From an uncultured Bacteroidales bacterium (GTDB lineage: Bacteria; Bacteroidota; Bacteroidia; Bacteroidales; UBA932), in contig CAMJHF010000011.1 in the NCBI GenBank assembly GCA_946405435.1, positions 32,703 to 96,702 of the forward strand: 64,000 bases of DNA, given 5' to 3'. This document shows, in pieces, positions 18,395 through 28,276 of the stretch. Numbering within the stretch: position 1 is the stretch's first letter; every line of letters starts with the position of its first letter. The notes below the pieces were generated by a model. That model made no database searches, was not told where the DNA came from, and saw only the letters and a list, made by a program, of their open reading frames with translations. A program made the position numbers and the translations under genes.

Positions 18395-18789
18395 AATGGT
18401 GCGAGAGCTAAGGTTGGCCATTCATCCTTAAACAAAAGCAATTTGAAAACGTATGCATATAAAATAGGATGCATTCTCGCTTTTCTCGCCTAAAAACCAT
18501 ATATTTGTCTTTTGTTATCCTCATAAGGTAAAAGTTACTACATAGGGAGGCGTTTAGGTTTGTTCCTTACAGATGGATTTGGGAGATTCGCGTTGAAGGG
18601 AATGATGATTATTCGTTTATGCTCGGCTGTTTTCGACTTGTTCGTTCTACAGTATAGCATGAGTTAATGGGCATGAGTTCCTTCTTCTCCTTTTATATTC
18701 ATTCATGGAAGATACTAAAGTGGCTCACGCATTCCGAGATAAGGGTATATTGACACCAAAGGGCCGCTGGTGAATGAGAAATTGAAAGG
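18395..18789. other. 395-base leader region before the MotAB-tubulin operon
   Basis: No convincing gene. An exact -7 box TATATTTG lies at 18500-18507, 283 bases before the first operon start, with no -33 TTG. A 22-codon ORF (18705-18773, MEDTKVAHAFRDKG) ends 16 bases before the operon but I cannot support it as a gene. The long leader may hold control signals. Confidence 0.4.
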
Positions 18790-20043
18790 ATGAAATCGTT
18801 ATTTTCTTCGATAACCCTGGCCGCAATTGCAGCCTCTCTCTTATTGATATCCTGCTCATCACCCATTAACAGCATCGACGATCCGCATTTCGATGAGAAC
18901 GGTGTCTATCTTGACAGCCTTGGTGCAACCTTCCAGGCTGTGATGCCGACTTCTATTGACTTCTATGTCGAGGTAAGTGGTAGCATGAATGGTTTCTTCC
19001 GAGCCAATAAAGCAACCGCATTTAAGACTGATGTTTGGGCGATTGTTTCCAATTTCGGCAGCCCTGGTGTCTCTGTGTTGTCAAATACCGGCACTCAGGC
19101 AACGAAATATACGGGAGACCAATTCCGCAGCAGGATGAATTCAGGTGGCTTTGTATCTACAGCTGAGACCCAGGTGCCTGCTATGTTGGAGAGCATCCTG
19201 TCGAAACTTGATTACGAGAACGGAGCAGTCGCAGTCTTGATTTCTGACATGAAGTATAGCCCTGTTGGTAATAAAGCTCTTCCGGTTCTTCTCCAGCAGT
19301 ATGCTACCGATATCAGGAATATCGTCGGCAAGTATCCAGGCTCTGCATATAGCCTTGTAGGAGCTTATTCTGAATTTCTAGATGCAAAAGGTAACGTCGC
19401 ATGCGAAAAGTCTCCATATTACTATCTCATCGTCGGTAAGGATGTTTGCGTAGCCGAGGTTCGCAATTGCATTACTACTATTCTCTCTGACCGTGATAAT
19501 TATCTGGACAATATCGAGACTGGTTTTGACTATAAGCGGCCGGCTTATGGATTTGGAGTTCCTGATAATGTAATCCAACTTGATAAGGAACCAACTTTCT
19601 ACAATTACGATGTCTCCTTTTCCGACACCTGCAAAGTGGTGCTGAATCTTGACCTCTCTGACTACCGTTGGCTGATTGCAAGCGATGAAGATGTCCTAAG
19701 GGAATGTCTCAAGGTTAAGGCAGCCTACGGTTCCGAGATTGAGATCGGAAAAATCGTCATCGACATTAATAACCACAATCAGAAGAAACTTGAGAGATTT
19801 GCCGTCGCTTCAGTTGAACTGAAACTTTGGAATATGCCGATGGATGCCGACGTTATTGAGTGGACTTTGGATCATCCGGAGTATTCCGTTACCGATACTT
19901 TTATGCAGATTCAGAACGCTGCTGCTGAAGCAGACCTAACCGGTTCCTTCTCACTGGCCAATTTTATTCAGGGTGTTTTCCAGGCCGTTCAGAACCACTG
20001 GAACCAGGAGCCTAACCGAATCTTGATTTCAAAAAGCAACTAA
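18790..20043 (+). CDS. vWA-like lipoprotein, first gene of the MotAB-tubulin operon
   Basis: A 417-aa protein with a lipoprotein signal (MKSLFSSITLAAIAASLLLISC; lipobox LISC). At about residue 56 DFYVEVSGSMNGFF resembles the MIDAS motif DxSxS of von Willebrand A domains, with Glu in place of the first Asp, and VLISDMKYS near residue 148 resembles the second metal-site strand. It would sit in a membrane facing the periplasm. The next gene follows after 3 bases. The vWA assignment is my reading of the motif; the protein may bind a ligand or partner extracytoplasmically. Confidence 0.65.
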   Translation: MKSLFSSITLAAIAASLLLISCSSPINSIDDPHFDENGVYLDSLGATFQAVMPTSIDFYVEVSGSMNGFFRANKATAFKTDVWAIVSNFGSPGVSVLSNTGTQATKYTGDQFRSRMNSGGFVSTAETQVPAMLESILSKLDYENGAVAVLISDMKYSPVGNKALPVLLQQYATDIRNIVGKYPGSAYSLVGAYSEFLDAKGNVACEKSPYYYLIVGKDVCVAEVRNCITTILSDRDNYLDNIETGFDYKRPAYGFGVPDNVIQLDKEPTFYNYDVSFSDTCKVVLNLDLSDYRWLIASDEDVLRECLKVKAAYGSEIEIGKIVIDINNHNQKKLERFAVASVELKLWNMPMDADVIEWTLDHPEYSVTDTFMQIQNAAAEADLTGSFSLANFIQGVFQAVQNHWNQEPNRILISKSN

Positions 20044-20046
20044 CAT

Positions 20047-20502
20047 ATGAAGATTGTTGACATTTACGGATGGGGGCTTCCCAAGCAGGCGGATTTCCTC
20101 AACCACTTCAAAAGCAACGACACGCTGTACAATCAAGCTCGTGCCTTGTGGAGTAAGCTCGACTCTTGCACAGTTTGGTTTATCGTCGCATTCGTAGTTA
20201 TTGCACTGGTCTTCGCCCTCATCTACTACGGGCCCTATAACAATAAGCCTCGTCGTCACTACAAAGTGAAGCATTGGCTTATCTGGATGCTCATTACTGC
20301 TGTCGTTACCTTTGTGATTACTTCGGTAATGGGGCTGATTATGGTTAAGTCTCCTCTTTCTGCAAGAATTGGCTTGATTCTCCGTGTCAGCGGAATCAAT
20401 GTCCTCTATAGCATTGGAGTATATTTCATCGCTGCACTTCTGGTCTGCAATATGCCGTTCCTGAAGACTAACGCATATAGGTTCCTTAAAATCGGCAAGT
20501 AG
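20047..20502 (+). CDS. Small three-helix membrane protein of the operon
   Basis: A 151-aa protein with three predicted membrane helices at about residues 41-62 (CTVWFIVAFVVIALVFALIYY), 75-97 (HWLIWMLITAVVTFVITSVMG) and 110-134 (ILRVSGINVLYSIGVYFIAALL). No family recognised. It is 3 bases after the vWA lipoprotein gene and 2 bases before the tubulin-like gene, so it is probably made in step with them and may anchor them at the inner membrane. Confidence 0.7.
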   Translation: MKIVDIYGWGLPKQADFLNHFKSNDTLYNQARALWSKLDSCTVWFIVAFVVIALVFALIYYGPYNNKPRRHYKVKHWLIWMLITAVVTFVITSVMGLIMVKSPLSARIGLILRVSGINVLYSIGVYFIAALLVCNMPFLKTNAYRFLKIGK

Positions 20503-20504
20503 TT

Positions 20505-21902
20505 ATGGCAAATAAAGTATTCGTTTTCTGCATTGGCGGAACCGGTCTCCGGGTAATGAAAGCCATCACGATGCTCGCTGCATCTGGCGTAAAGACGAAT
20601 GGATATTCCATCGTTCCTATTATCATCGATCCTCATATCGACCTTGAAGAGAAGACCAAGGTTGACAATCTTATCAACGACTATATCAGCATCTACAAGT
20701 ATGCGACGACAAGCGAAGGGCAGCAAATGAATCCGCTTGACGGGTTCTTTAACACTCAGTTCCAGCGCCTCGCAGAGATTGATGATGAGCAGAACAACAC
20801 TAGCGCCAGCATGGCGGAACGCCGCACGTTCGGTGAATACATGAATGTCGGCAATCTCAGCAATGATGACGTTAACAATTTTCTCGTGCAGACCCTTTTC
20901 TCGAAAGAGAATCTCACAAACAGCCTGTCCGTGGGTTTCAAGGGCAACCCTAATATCGGAACCGTAGTCCTGAACGAGATGGTTAATGGCGCTGACTGGT
21001 ACAGTGCTTTCACTCGTCATTGTGAGAGCGGAGACCGTGTCTTCATCATCAGCTCAATATTCGGTGGTACCGGAGCATCCGGCTACCCTCTCATCGAAAA
21101 GAAGATTCGCGATGCAGAAGGGTTCCCGAACGTTCAGCGGGCAATTATGGGGGCCGTGACGGTGCTTCCTTATTTCTCTCTGGAAGACCCGACGGTTTCC
21201 GGAAGCGACATTGACTCTTCCAGTTTCTTCACGAAGTCTAAATCCGCCCTGAGTTATTATGAGAACACCGTTAAATCGGATTATCTCTATTATGTCGGTG
21301 AGCAAACCCTTCGTGCAAATTATAAGAATAATGAGAAAGAGCAGAAAGACTTGGCCCATTTCGTAGAGTTGGTGGCTGCTACAGCTCTGTTTGACTTCCT
21401 TTCCAAACCGAAACCGGATGCGCCGCAGGCATTGACACGAGCCATCTATGATGACAAGGTCGCCCTTGATTTGGCTTCTCTCGGCGCAGGATATAAAGGA
21501 ATCGTCAAGAATGTTGCTGATATGATGCTGCTTGATCTTCTGGTTAAGATTCTGCCTGAGGAATCTCAGTTCCCTCTGAAGAAAGACCGTAAGATGAACA
21601 AGGATTTCTATCAGGACCATGCGTTCGTCGCTCTTGACCAGTTTACTAAGGGGTTCTACCAGTGGTATAAGGAGTTGTCCGAGAATGCTCGTGGTTTCAC
21701 TCCGTTGAACCTTGTTGGTCCCGGAAAGGAACTGACCAACTGGGTCAAAGGAAATACGCTCAAAGGCAAAGATGAGTCTTACTATCTGCTTGAGATGATT
21801 AAGGCCAGCAACAAAGGTAACGGCGAGAAGCATGACAATATCTTCCGCTATTTCCTGGAGTTTGCATACAGCGCCATCAATGTTTACACCAAAAATCTGT
21901 AG
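20505..21902 (+). CDS. Tubulin-like GTPase family protein
   Basis: A 465-aa cytoplasmic protein. The N-terminus KVFVFCIGGTGLRVMKAITML is a Rossmann-type start with GGTG, and near residue 185 the segment FIISSIFGGTGASGYPLI matches the tubulin/FtsZ glycine-rich signature (GGGTGSG-like). This two-site pattern is that of the bacterial Tubulin_2 proteins (PF13809-type), poorly studied relatives of tubulin. GTP binding is inferred from motifs; polymer formation is untested. The next gene starts 7 bases later. Confidence 0.7.
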   Translation: MANKVFVFCIGGTGLRVMKAITMLAASGVKTNGYSIVPIIIDPHIDLEEKTKVDNLINDYISIYKYATTSEGQQMNPLDGFFNTQFQRLAEIDDEQNNTSASMAERRTFGEYMNVGNLSNDDVNNFLVQTLFSKENLTNSLSVGFKGNPNIGTVVLNEMVNGADWYSAFTRHCESGDRVFIISSIFGGTGASGYPLIEKKIRDAEGFPNVQRAIMGAVTVLPYFSLEDPTVSGSDIDSSSFFTKSKSALSYYENTVKSDYLYYVGEQTLRANYKNNEKEQKDLAHFVELVAATALFDFLSKPKPDAPQALTRAIYDDKVALDLASLGAGYKGIVKNVADMMLLDLLVKILPEESQFPLKKDRKMNKDFYQDHAFVALDQFTKGFYQWYKELSENARGFTPLNLVGPGKELTNWVKGNTLKGKDESYYLLEMIKASNKGNGEKHDNIFRYFLEFAYSAINVYTKNL

Positions 21903-21909
21903 TTGAATT

Positions 21910-24900
21910 ATGAGTAGCATAGACATCAATATCATACAGAGAGGCATTACCAACAACTTTGAGTGGTCAGCCGAGCAGGGACGTATAACTGCTGCAGATT
22001 TGGGTAAAATCGGCGAGCAACGTACCGATAATTGCGGAGCACTTAATGCCCTTCCTACCCCTTTCGCACGTTTCTTCGTGTTCAAGGAGGCCTTCCGCCG
22101 CGTGCTGGAGGAGAAACTTGACCCTGTCAACAAACCTGCAGGACGGGCTTATGAGCACCTAGTCTCCAATACTCTTGATGTGTTTGAACTCCTTTATAAT
22201 CTCAAATATCATGAGAACCGTTGGAAGAGCCAGGACCGCAGGATTGTCATTAAAGAATGGAATTATGCAGACCAAATGAAGGTCCTCAAGAACGACGTTC
22301 CTATCTTGGGCAATGCTGTTGAGAGTTACTTCAAGGAAGATCTGGGCGAAGCATCCAAAAAACTTTTCTTCATTATTCTTGAGGATAATGGCAAAGAATG
22401 TCTTTTGGCAACAAGTTCCCCGATGACCGGTTTTATTACCCCTCCTGATTTGGACCTCAAGACAGTGACTCGGGCCGGGAGAAAAGAAGAGGACTTCATC
22501 GGCGCAATCTATCAGGCGCTTAATATTTCCCCGCTTACTAGAAAAGAAGGAGGTAAGTATTTCAAGGATATTCTCCTCTTCGAAAACAGAAGTGAGGATT
22601 TCAAGAATTACATGTATAATAAACTCTTCTCTGGCGGAGCTACAATTGATGCCCGCTTTAAGGAGTTAAGGGATTATATCAAAGCGTTTGATGCTGACCG
22701 GCAAATAATCAAGAACTGGTCCGATGCCGAACTCGAACAGGTTTATTCGGTTGACAATACGCCCCTCGTGGTAAATGGAATTCCTATTCTGTGCAGCAAG
22801 GCAACTGATGTAATCAACTATCTCACAGACGATATCATTAGGTTGCCATACAAGATTGATTCTGAAAAGTTCGTAACGCTTATCTTTACTCCGGACAGCG
22901 CAGACAGAGATTTCGATTATCTTCTTCCGCTAACGAAAGAGGGTCTCGAGCATCTCAAAACTGGCGACCTCAAGATTTCCGGGACAAAGAAGTCATACGG
23001 AGACGTAGCCGTTGTTCTGGAATGCAACGGTAAGAAGCACGAACGTTATTATACTACCGAGAAGAATCCGGCTGCAGGAAAGGGTTCTGTCCTTGATCTT
23101 TCACTGGCAAAGATTAATTTCGATATTGCACTCTTCCCGAATGTCCTGTCATACAAACCAGCCGAGAACAATTATTTCAAGATTCTGGTATCAGCTACTG
23201 ACCAGAATGAGAATAAGACCTTCTCCGTGGCAAATCTTGCTCTGGACTTCTATGCTACAGACAAGGGCGGAAAATACATCCATATCGAGGAAGCAACCGA
23301 CAATACCTTTGAAAATGGTGTAAGAGCACCATTTATCCGTTCCCAGCAAGATAGCGACAACGACTGCGGCACCAAGTATTACGAAGTGTTTAACACCCCT
23401 TTCAGTGCCATTTGCGCCGAACTGTATTTGGAAGGAAAGGCTTATCCGTTTGCTATCATCCCTATTTGGGACAAATCTGAGCCGTCAGAAAAGAAGTTCT
23501 CCTACGCCATTGACCTCGGCACGTCCAATACTTATATCTCACGCCGTGAATATGGCAAGATGACGGAACCTCAGCAGCTGAAGATGGATAAACAGATTGT
23601 CAACTATCTCCATGCTAAGGAAGAATCCGTCCAAAAAGGTCTTATTTCCAGGATTGAAGGAAAGATTCCAGAGCCATTCAAGACTCTGATCAAAACTGAG
23701 TTCGTTCCTGCACTCATTGACGATAAAACTTACAGGTTCCCGATTCGCACGGCTCTCTGTATGACCGGCGATGATACAAGGAAACCTGTTCTTTTTGACA
23801 ACAGCAATATTGCTTTCTTTTACGAGAAATTCCGTGGTGCCGGCAATCAGACCGTTATCACAAACATCAAGTGGGCCGAGGATGAAAAGAATCTGCGGGT
23901 GTTTATTCGTGAAATTCTGCTTCTAATCAAGGCTGACATCCTACAGGAGAACGGTGTCATCTCTGGCACTGAGGTTATCTGGTTCCGTCCGCTCAGCTTC
24001 AAGGAAAGCATTCGTCGCAACTTTGAGAAGATTTGGAAGGAAGAGGCCTCTAATATCCTCAATCTTGACTCCGCAGAGCAGCAGTTGAAGTGCTATACTG
24101 AATCTGAGGCCCCTTACTACTACTTCGCTACTAAAGCTGCCTTCCAGAATGTTGAGTCCGTAGCTGTGATGGATATTGGTGGAGGCTCTACCGATATTGT
24201 CTATTACGCCAGAGGAGAGGCCAAGATTGCCAACTCTGTCCACTTCGGATGTGATGTCCTTTGGGAAAATGGGTACAACCAGTTTGTGAATGCCCGGGAC
24301 AATGGTATCTTCAAGCACTACAAGGACAAGATTCACTTCGATACCAATGAATTGAAGGAACTCTACGAAGCCATGTTGAAGTCAAACCATACTTCGACAC
24401 GTGATATCATCAACCTTTGGATTAGCAACGATAAGGAGACCGAAATATCCAAGAAACTGAGGACTGACCATATTTCGACTTTCGTTTATCATTACACGGC
24501 GCTGGTTTATTATATGGCCGCTATGTTCAAAGCGAATGAACTGCCTTATCCGCATACGATCATCTTTAGTGGTAACGGAAGCAAGTATATCGACAACTAT
24601 ATCACTGATTCCAAGACATACCTAAAGCAGATTACCGAGCTGATTGTGTCGAAGGTATATGGTACTGAAATATCTGATATTGAACTCGTTCTGCCTACGG
24701 AGCGCAAGGAAAGCACCTGCTACGGCGGTCTTTATCATCGTATCGGAGCTGTCGAGCCGAAGCCCGTCGTTTACCTTGGCGATGGAAACAACAAGGAGTA
24801 CAAAGATGTTGAGGCCGTCAATGCGGCTTACACGTCTGGTATGAAAGATAAGCTCGGACTTGAAATCGCTGCGATGAACAGAATCTACAAGGAAGTTTTG

Positions 24901-25110
24901 GATGCTCTCATCCAGCAGTCCGTCATCGAGCAGGTTGATTCTGCCAAGATGAAGGAGGTCGTGGACTCTGTTGTCAAGGATGCGCTGGTTTCCAAGTTCC
25001 AGACCGAGATTCTGGACAAATACATGCTCCAGGAGCCGTTTAACGATACTCTGTTCTTCCTGCCGGTTGTAGAGGCCATCTTGAAACTGACAGGCATTTA
25101 TAAGCGATAA
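21910..25110 (+). CDS. Hsp70/actin-fold ATPase with large N-terminal extension
   Basis: A 1066-aa protein. The second half has the actin/Hsp70 nucleotide site: phosphate-1 AIDLGTSNTYISR near residue 532, phosphate-2 VMDIGGGSTDIVYY near 754, and the adenosine motif IIFSGNGSKYI near 884. The first about 530 residues have no motif I recognise. The size and a C-terminal Hsp70-like half recall the virulence-factor SrfB family, but I cannot confirm that. Residues 1000-1066 may be amphipathic. Its neighbour the tubulin-like gene is 7 bases upstream and the MotA-like gene 3 bases downstream. Confidence 0.75.
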   Translation: MSSIDINIIQRGITNNFEWSAEQGRITAADLGKIGEQRTDNCGALNALPTPFARFFVFKEAFRRVLEEKLDPVNKPAGRAYEHLVSNTLDVFELLYNLKYHENRWKSQDRRIVIKEWNYADQMKVLKNDVPILGNAVESYFKEDLGEASKKLFFIILEDNGKECLLATSSPMTGFITPPDLDLKTVTRAGRKEEDFIGAIYQALNISPLTRKEGGKYFKDILLFENRSEDFKNYMYNKLFSGGATIDARFKELRDYIKAFDADRQIIKNWSDAELEQVYSVDNTPLVVNGIPILCSKATDVINYLTDDIIRLPYKIDSEKFVTLIFTPDSADRDFDYLLPLTKEGLEHLKTGDLKISGTKKSYGDVAVVLECNGKKHERYYTTEKNPAAGKGSVLDLSLAKINFDIALFPNVLSYKPAENNYFKILVSATDQNENKTFSVANLALDFYATDKGGKYIHIEEATDNTFENGVRAPFIRSQQDSDNDCGTKYYEVFNTPFSAICAELYLEGKAYPFAIIPIWDKSEPSEKKFSYAIDLGTSNTYISRREYGKMTEPQQLKMDKQIVNYLHAKEESVQKGLISRIEGKIPEPFKTLIKTEFVPALIDDKTYRFPIRTALCMTGDDTRKPVLFDNSNIAFFYEKFRGAGNQTVITNIKWAEDEKNLRVFIREILLLIKADILQENGVISGTEVIWFRPLSFKESIRRNFEKIWKEEASNILNLDSAEQQLKCYTESEAPYYYFATKAAFQNVESVAVMDIGGGSTDIVYYARGEAKIANSVHFGCDVLWENGYNQFVNARDNGIFKHYKDKIHFDTNELKELYEAMLKSNHTSTRDIINLWISNDKETEISKKLRTDHISTFVYHYTALVYYMAAMFKANELPYPHTIIFSGNGSKYIDNYITDSKTYLKQITELIVSKVYGTEISDIELVLPTERKESTCYGGLYHRIGAVEPKPVVYLGDGNNKEYKDVEAVNAAYTSGMKDKLGLEIAAMNRIYKEVLDALIQQSVIEQVDSAKMKEVVDSVVKDALVSKFQTEILDKYMLQEPFNDTLFFLPVVEAILKLTGIYKR

Positions 25111-25113
25111 AAC

Positions 25114-26784
25114 ATGAATTTTTTTCAGTTTCTCGACACATATCCCTGGGTTACTGTCGCTGCTTTTGCAGCAATCCAGCTTTGGTTCTTCTTCGGTACT
25201 CAGTTAAAGCTGAATGAATTAAGTCGCTTTTTCCCATCCAAGAAATGGGAAACGAATGGCGATGAGGAGCATTTGACTTTGATTTCCGAGCCAGAAGATT
25301 CCAAGAATGCCCAGGAACTAGTCAAGGAGATTAATGACTATATCACGAAGACAAACGGTGCAGTAGAATATGCTGTCATCAAGGATAAAACGGAACGCCG
25401 CATTGACTCCCTATATGAATTTGCAACGTCCAAGATTTCTTTCCCGACCTACCTTGGTCTTATGGGAACTTTCTTCGGCGTTTACATCGGCTTGAAATGC
25501 TTCAATGCAGGCTTAGGCCAAGGTGACGGTGGGATAACGGACCAAATGGTCAAGGAACTAATTGGCGGCATCATCGTTTCAATGGTGACGTCGTTGGTAG
25601 GTCTTGTTTTGATGACCATCAGCAATATCCACGCGAGCAATGTTCAGAAGAAGGTTGATGCTCAGAAGGATGAATTCTTTGAATTCCTGCAGATGTCGGT
25701 AATCCCGACCTTAGGAACGAATGTATCTTCCTCGCTCAATAGACTGAGAAGTACTATCGGCAACTTCGAGCCGTCATTCCGTGCTGTCATAGAAGAATTC
25801 AAAGCTGCTTTCCGTGACTGTACAGATATGTTCAAGGGGACGTTTGCCGAGAATGCTGAAGTTCTTACCAAGGCTGTTGCCGAGATGGGTAGCAATATGA
25901 CGCTCATCAACGAGAACATCCAGAAGCAGGATCAACTCTTAACAACCCTTCGTCAGAGAGATATGGTCACTACTCTTGACAAATTCGTTACAGCCGCCAA
26001 CAGTTTTGATTCTGTGACCACATCCATCCAGAAACTGGAAGAGGCCAAGGAAAGAATCATCGCATCCACCAATACACTCGCGGAAAAGCAAGAAACTTAT
26101 AATCAGTCTCTTGAGATTCCTACAAGGCTTCTGCAGCAGGTTAACTCCATTCTCGATCGTGTTACTACATTTGAGCAGAGCATCAATGCCCTTGGTGTTA
26201 ACATCGCACAGACACAACTGCTTGGCAATACGCAGATTAATGCTATTGAAGAGCAGTTGAACGCTCTGAAAGCCAAGCATCGCCTTGTATCCGGCTATCA
26301 GGAAACGCAGGTTGACGAACTGGATAAGATTTATCAAGAGCAGTCACAAGCAGTCAAAGATTTGTCTGATGCATTCAAGCGTGTCGTCGCCCAAAATAAA
26401 GATGACATTGAGACAGCCATGGACGACTTCAAGAAAGCTTACGATGATATTGTCCGCAAGTGCAAGACCGGCGTTGAGCAGAAACTGGAAGAGTTTATCA
26501 TCGCCCTTAACAAGACGCTGGATGTCGAGGACGCAAATCGCAAACTCTCCAACCTGGATCGTCTCCAGGCGCTTGAAGCCGGACTCGGTGAAATCAAGGC
26601 TGCAATCGCAGACAAGTCCGCTCTTACTGATGTTTCCAAGGCCGTTCGGGAAGGCAATGCTAAGATTGAAGAACTAGCTCGTCGCCCCATTGTTGTCCAG
26701 CGTGCTGCATCATCTTCCGGTGGAACTTCAAGTAGTAGCGAAAAACCACGCAGGAGGGGCATTTGGCCGTTCAGACGTAAGTAG
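25114..26784 (+). CDS. MotA/TolQ/ExbB-like proton channel subunit with long tail
   Basis: A 556-aa inner-membrane protein. Helices at about 13-30 (VTVAAFAAIQLWFFFG), 109-130 (FPTYLGLMGTFFGVYIGL) and 147-170 (GGIIVSMVTSLVGLVLMTI) form the MotA_ExbB core. The remaining about 380 residues are a long, largely coiled-coil cytoplasmic tail ending in SSSGGTSSSSEKPRRRG and a basic end. A MotA core with a long helical tail is the hallmark of ZorA in Zorya defence systems, although the other Zorya genes are absent. The MotB-like partner follows after 8 bases. Confidence 0.8.
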   Translation: MNFFQFLDTYPWVTVAAFAAIQLWFFFGTQLKLNELSRFFPSKKWETNGDEEHLTLISEPEDSKNAQELVKEINDYITKTNGAVEYAVIKDKTERRIDSLYEFATSKISFPTYLGLMGTFFGVYIGLKCFNAGLGQGDGGITDQMVKELIGGIIVSMVTSLVGLVLMTISNIHASNVQKKVDAQKDEFFEFLQMSVIPTLGTNVSSSLNRLRSTIGNFEPSFRAVIEEFKAAFRDCTDMFKGTFAENAEVLTKAVAEMGSNMTLINENIQKQDQLLTTLRQRDMVTTLDKFVTAANSFDSVTTSIQKLEEAKERIIASTNTLAEKQETYNQSLEIPTRLLQQVNSILDRVTTFEQSINALGVNIAQTQLLGNTQINAIEEQLNALKAKHRLVSGYQETQVDELDKIYQEQSQAVKDLSDAFKRVVAQNKDDIETAMDDFKKAYDDIVRKCKTGVEQKLEEFIIALNKTLDVEDANRKLSNLDRLQALEAGLGEIKAAIADKSALTDVSKAVREGNAKIEELARRPIVVQRAASSSGGTSSSSEKPRRRGIWPFRRK

Positions 26785-26792
26785 TTAAGACA

Positions 26793-27500
26793 ATGCGAAA
26801 GAAAGGCGAAAAGGACTCTTTCTGGCCCAGCTATGTGGACATCGTCACCACCTTGTTTGCTATTATGGTGGTATTGTTTGCTGTGTCCTATAGCCGATTC
26901 CGCGTGAAGGAGGCTGAGTTGAGAAAAATTGCAGATAAGTACGAAGAAATCAAAAAAATCTACCAAACTGTAGAAAATATTGATTCCACCTACTTTGCGT
27001 ACGACTCAACTTACGTGAAGCACATCTTTAAAATTCAGGTAACGTATCAGAAGGGTGAATTCGACCTTTATAAACTGATGGCGGACCGCACGAACCGAGC
27101 AGAGGCAGATACTTTACGCAAACGCATTATTGCTGCTGGCCAGGAAATCAAAAGGACCGTTGAGAACCTGCAGAACATGCACGATAAAAAACAGGACATC
27201 AAATATCTGGTTGTTATTGAGGGACAGGCATCTGCTGATGGGTATTATGTCAATCCATACTTCAACAACGATGTTCTGAGTTATCAGCGAGCTCTTGAAC
27301 TTCATCGATTCTGGAAAAAGAACGATATTGATTTCTCGGCAATGCCTAAGTGTGAACTGGTCATAAGCGGCAGCGGCGAAGGTGGAGTTCCGAGGGACAC
27401 AACACGGGAGGAATTCAACCAGCGCTTCCTGATTCATATTGTGCCGGTAATCGGCAACATACGAATGGATGACACACAGAAGTCCGTTGTCAGCAGGTGA
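26793..27500 (+). CDS. MotB/OmpA-like partner subunit
   Basis: A 235-aa protein with one N-terminal helix: FWPSYVDIVTTLFAIMVVLF, in which Asp16 stands at the position of the proton-carrying aspartate of MotB and ZorB. A linker helix follows, then an OmpA-like domain (about residues 140-225): YLVVIEGQASADG, LSYQRALELHRFW, NQRFLIHIVP. This domain would grip peptidoglycan. Together with the MotA-like protein it should form a peptidoglycan-anchored, proton-driven motor. The nuclease gene starts at its stop codon. Confidence 0.85.
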   Translation: MRKKGEKDSFWPSYVDIVTTLFAIMVVLFAVSYSRFRVKEAELRKIADKYEEIKKIYQTVENIDSTYFAYDSTYVKHIFKIQVTYQKGEFDLYKLMADRTNRAEADTLRKRIIAAGQEIKRTVENLQNMHDKKQDIKYLVVIEGQASADGYYVNPYFNNDVLSYQRALELHRFWKKNDIDFSAMPKCELVISGSGEGGVPRDTTREEFNQRFLIHIVPVIGNIRMDDTQKSVVSR

Positions 27501-28276
27501 TGTACAGGATGTTTAGCATAGGTGTCATTTTCATTTGCATCCTCCAGACTCTTGTAGGTTGCATCAGCTATCCGGATGCCGGTAATGAGATTCGGATGGA
27601 GATGCCATTTCATTCTGACAATGATTGCATCATTGATTACAATGGCTATACTGTCTCATACGACGAATCTGCTCGAATCCCATTCTGGGTCGCTTATGAG
27701 CTGACTGCAGAAGAGGCAAACGGCACAATCGGCCGCAGCGGCAAGAATTTCCGGCCAGATGAAAAAGTAAAAGCAATCCAAGCAGATAATTACGATTATC
27801 GTGGTTCTGGCTGGTCTCGAGGACATATGGCTCCCGCTGGAGATTTCAAGTGGGATGATGGGGCTATGTGGGACACTTTCTATTACACAAACTGCTGCCC
27901 ACAGGATGAGAAACTGAACAATGGCAGTTGGAACGTCCTGGAGAATAAAGTCAGGACCTGGGCGAGACAATTCGGAAGCGTTTTCGTTGTTACCGGTCCG
28001 ATTGTGGGTCAAAACCAGAATGGAAAGATAGGCAATCACCAAATTACTGTTCCTGATGCTTTCTATAAGGCGCTCCTGGTTTACAAAGATGAGTCATACC
28101 ATGGTATCGCATTCTTGATGTTCAATACCCCCACGACGCAAAGACTTCCAGAAAGTTGTTTGAGCATCAATGAATTGGAAAAAATATCTGGTCTTGATTT
28201 CTTTCCGTCGCTGGATGACTCTATTGAAGAAATAGTCGAGGATGAGATGGACTTGAGATTCTGGAATATACGATGA
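27500..28276 (+). CDS. Lipoprotein DNA/RNA non-specific endonuclease (NUC1 family)
   Basis: A 258-aa protein with a lipoprotein signal (FSIGVIFICILQTLVGC; lipobox LVGC). RGHMAPAGDF near residue 107 is the DRGHMAP catalytic motif of the NUC1/Serratia-nuclease beta-beta-alpha-Me family, and YYTNCCPQDEKLNNGSWNVLE supplies the metal-binding Asn. The predicted location is membrane-anchored and extracytoplasmic. I prefer the ATG at 27500 over the GTG just before it; the start overlaps the upstream stop by one base. It should cut DNA or RNA without sequence preference, in the periplasm or after export. Confidence 0.85.
   Translation: MYRMFSIGVIFICILQTLVGCISYPDAGNEIRMEMPFHSDNDCIIDYNGYTVSYDESARIPFWVAYELTAEEANGTIGRSGKNFRPDEKVKAIQADNYDYRGSGWSRGHMAPAGDFKWDDGAMWDTFYYTNCCPQDEKLNNGSWNVLENKVRTWARQFGSVFVVTGPIVGQNQNGKIGNHQITVPDAFYKALLVYKDESYHGIAFLMFNTPTTQRLPESCLSINELEKISGLDFFPSLDDSIEEIVEDEMDLRFWNIR

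Noticed and set aside
18705-18773. 22-codon ORF before the nine-gene operon
   Set aside because: It has no ribosome-binding site or clear pattern and overlaps other equally short frames; noted only as part of the leader.
21054-22133. 359-aa minus-strand ORF inside the tubulin-like gene
   Set aside because: Low-complexity antisense reading frame; it spans the junction of two well-supported operon genes.
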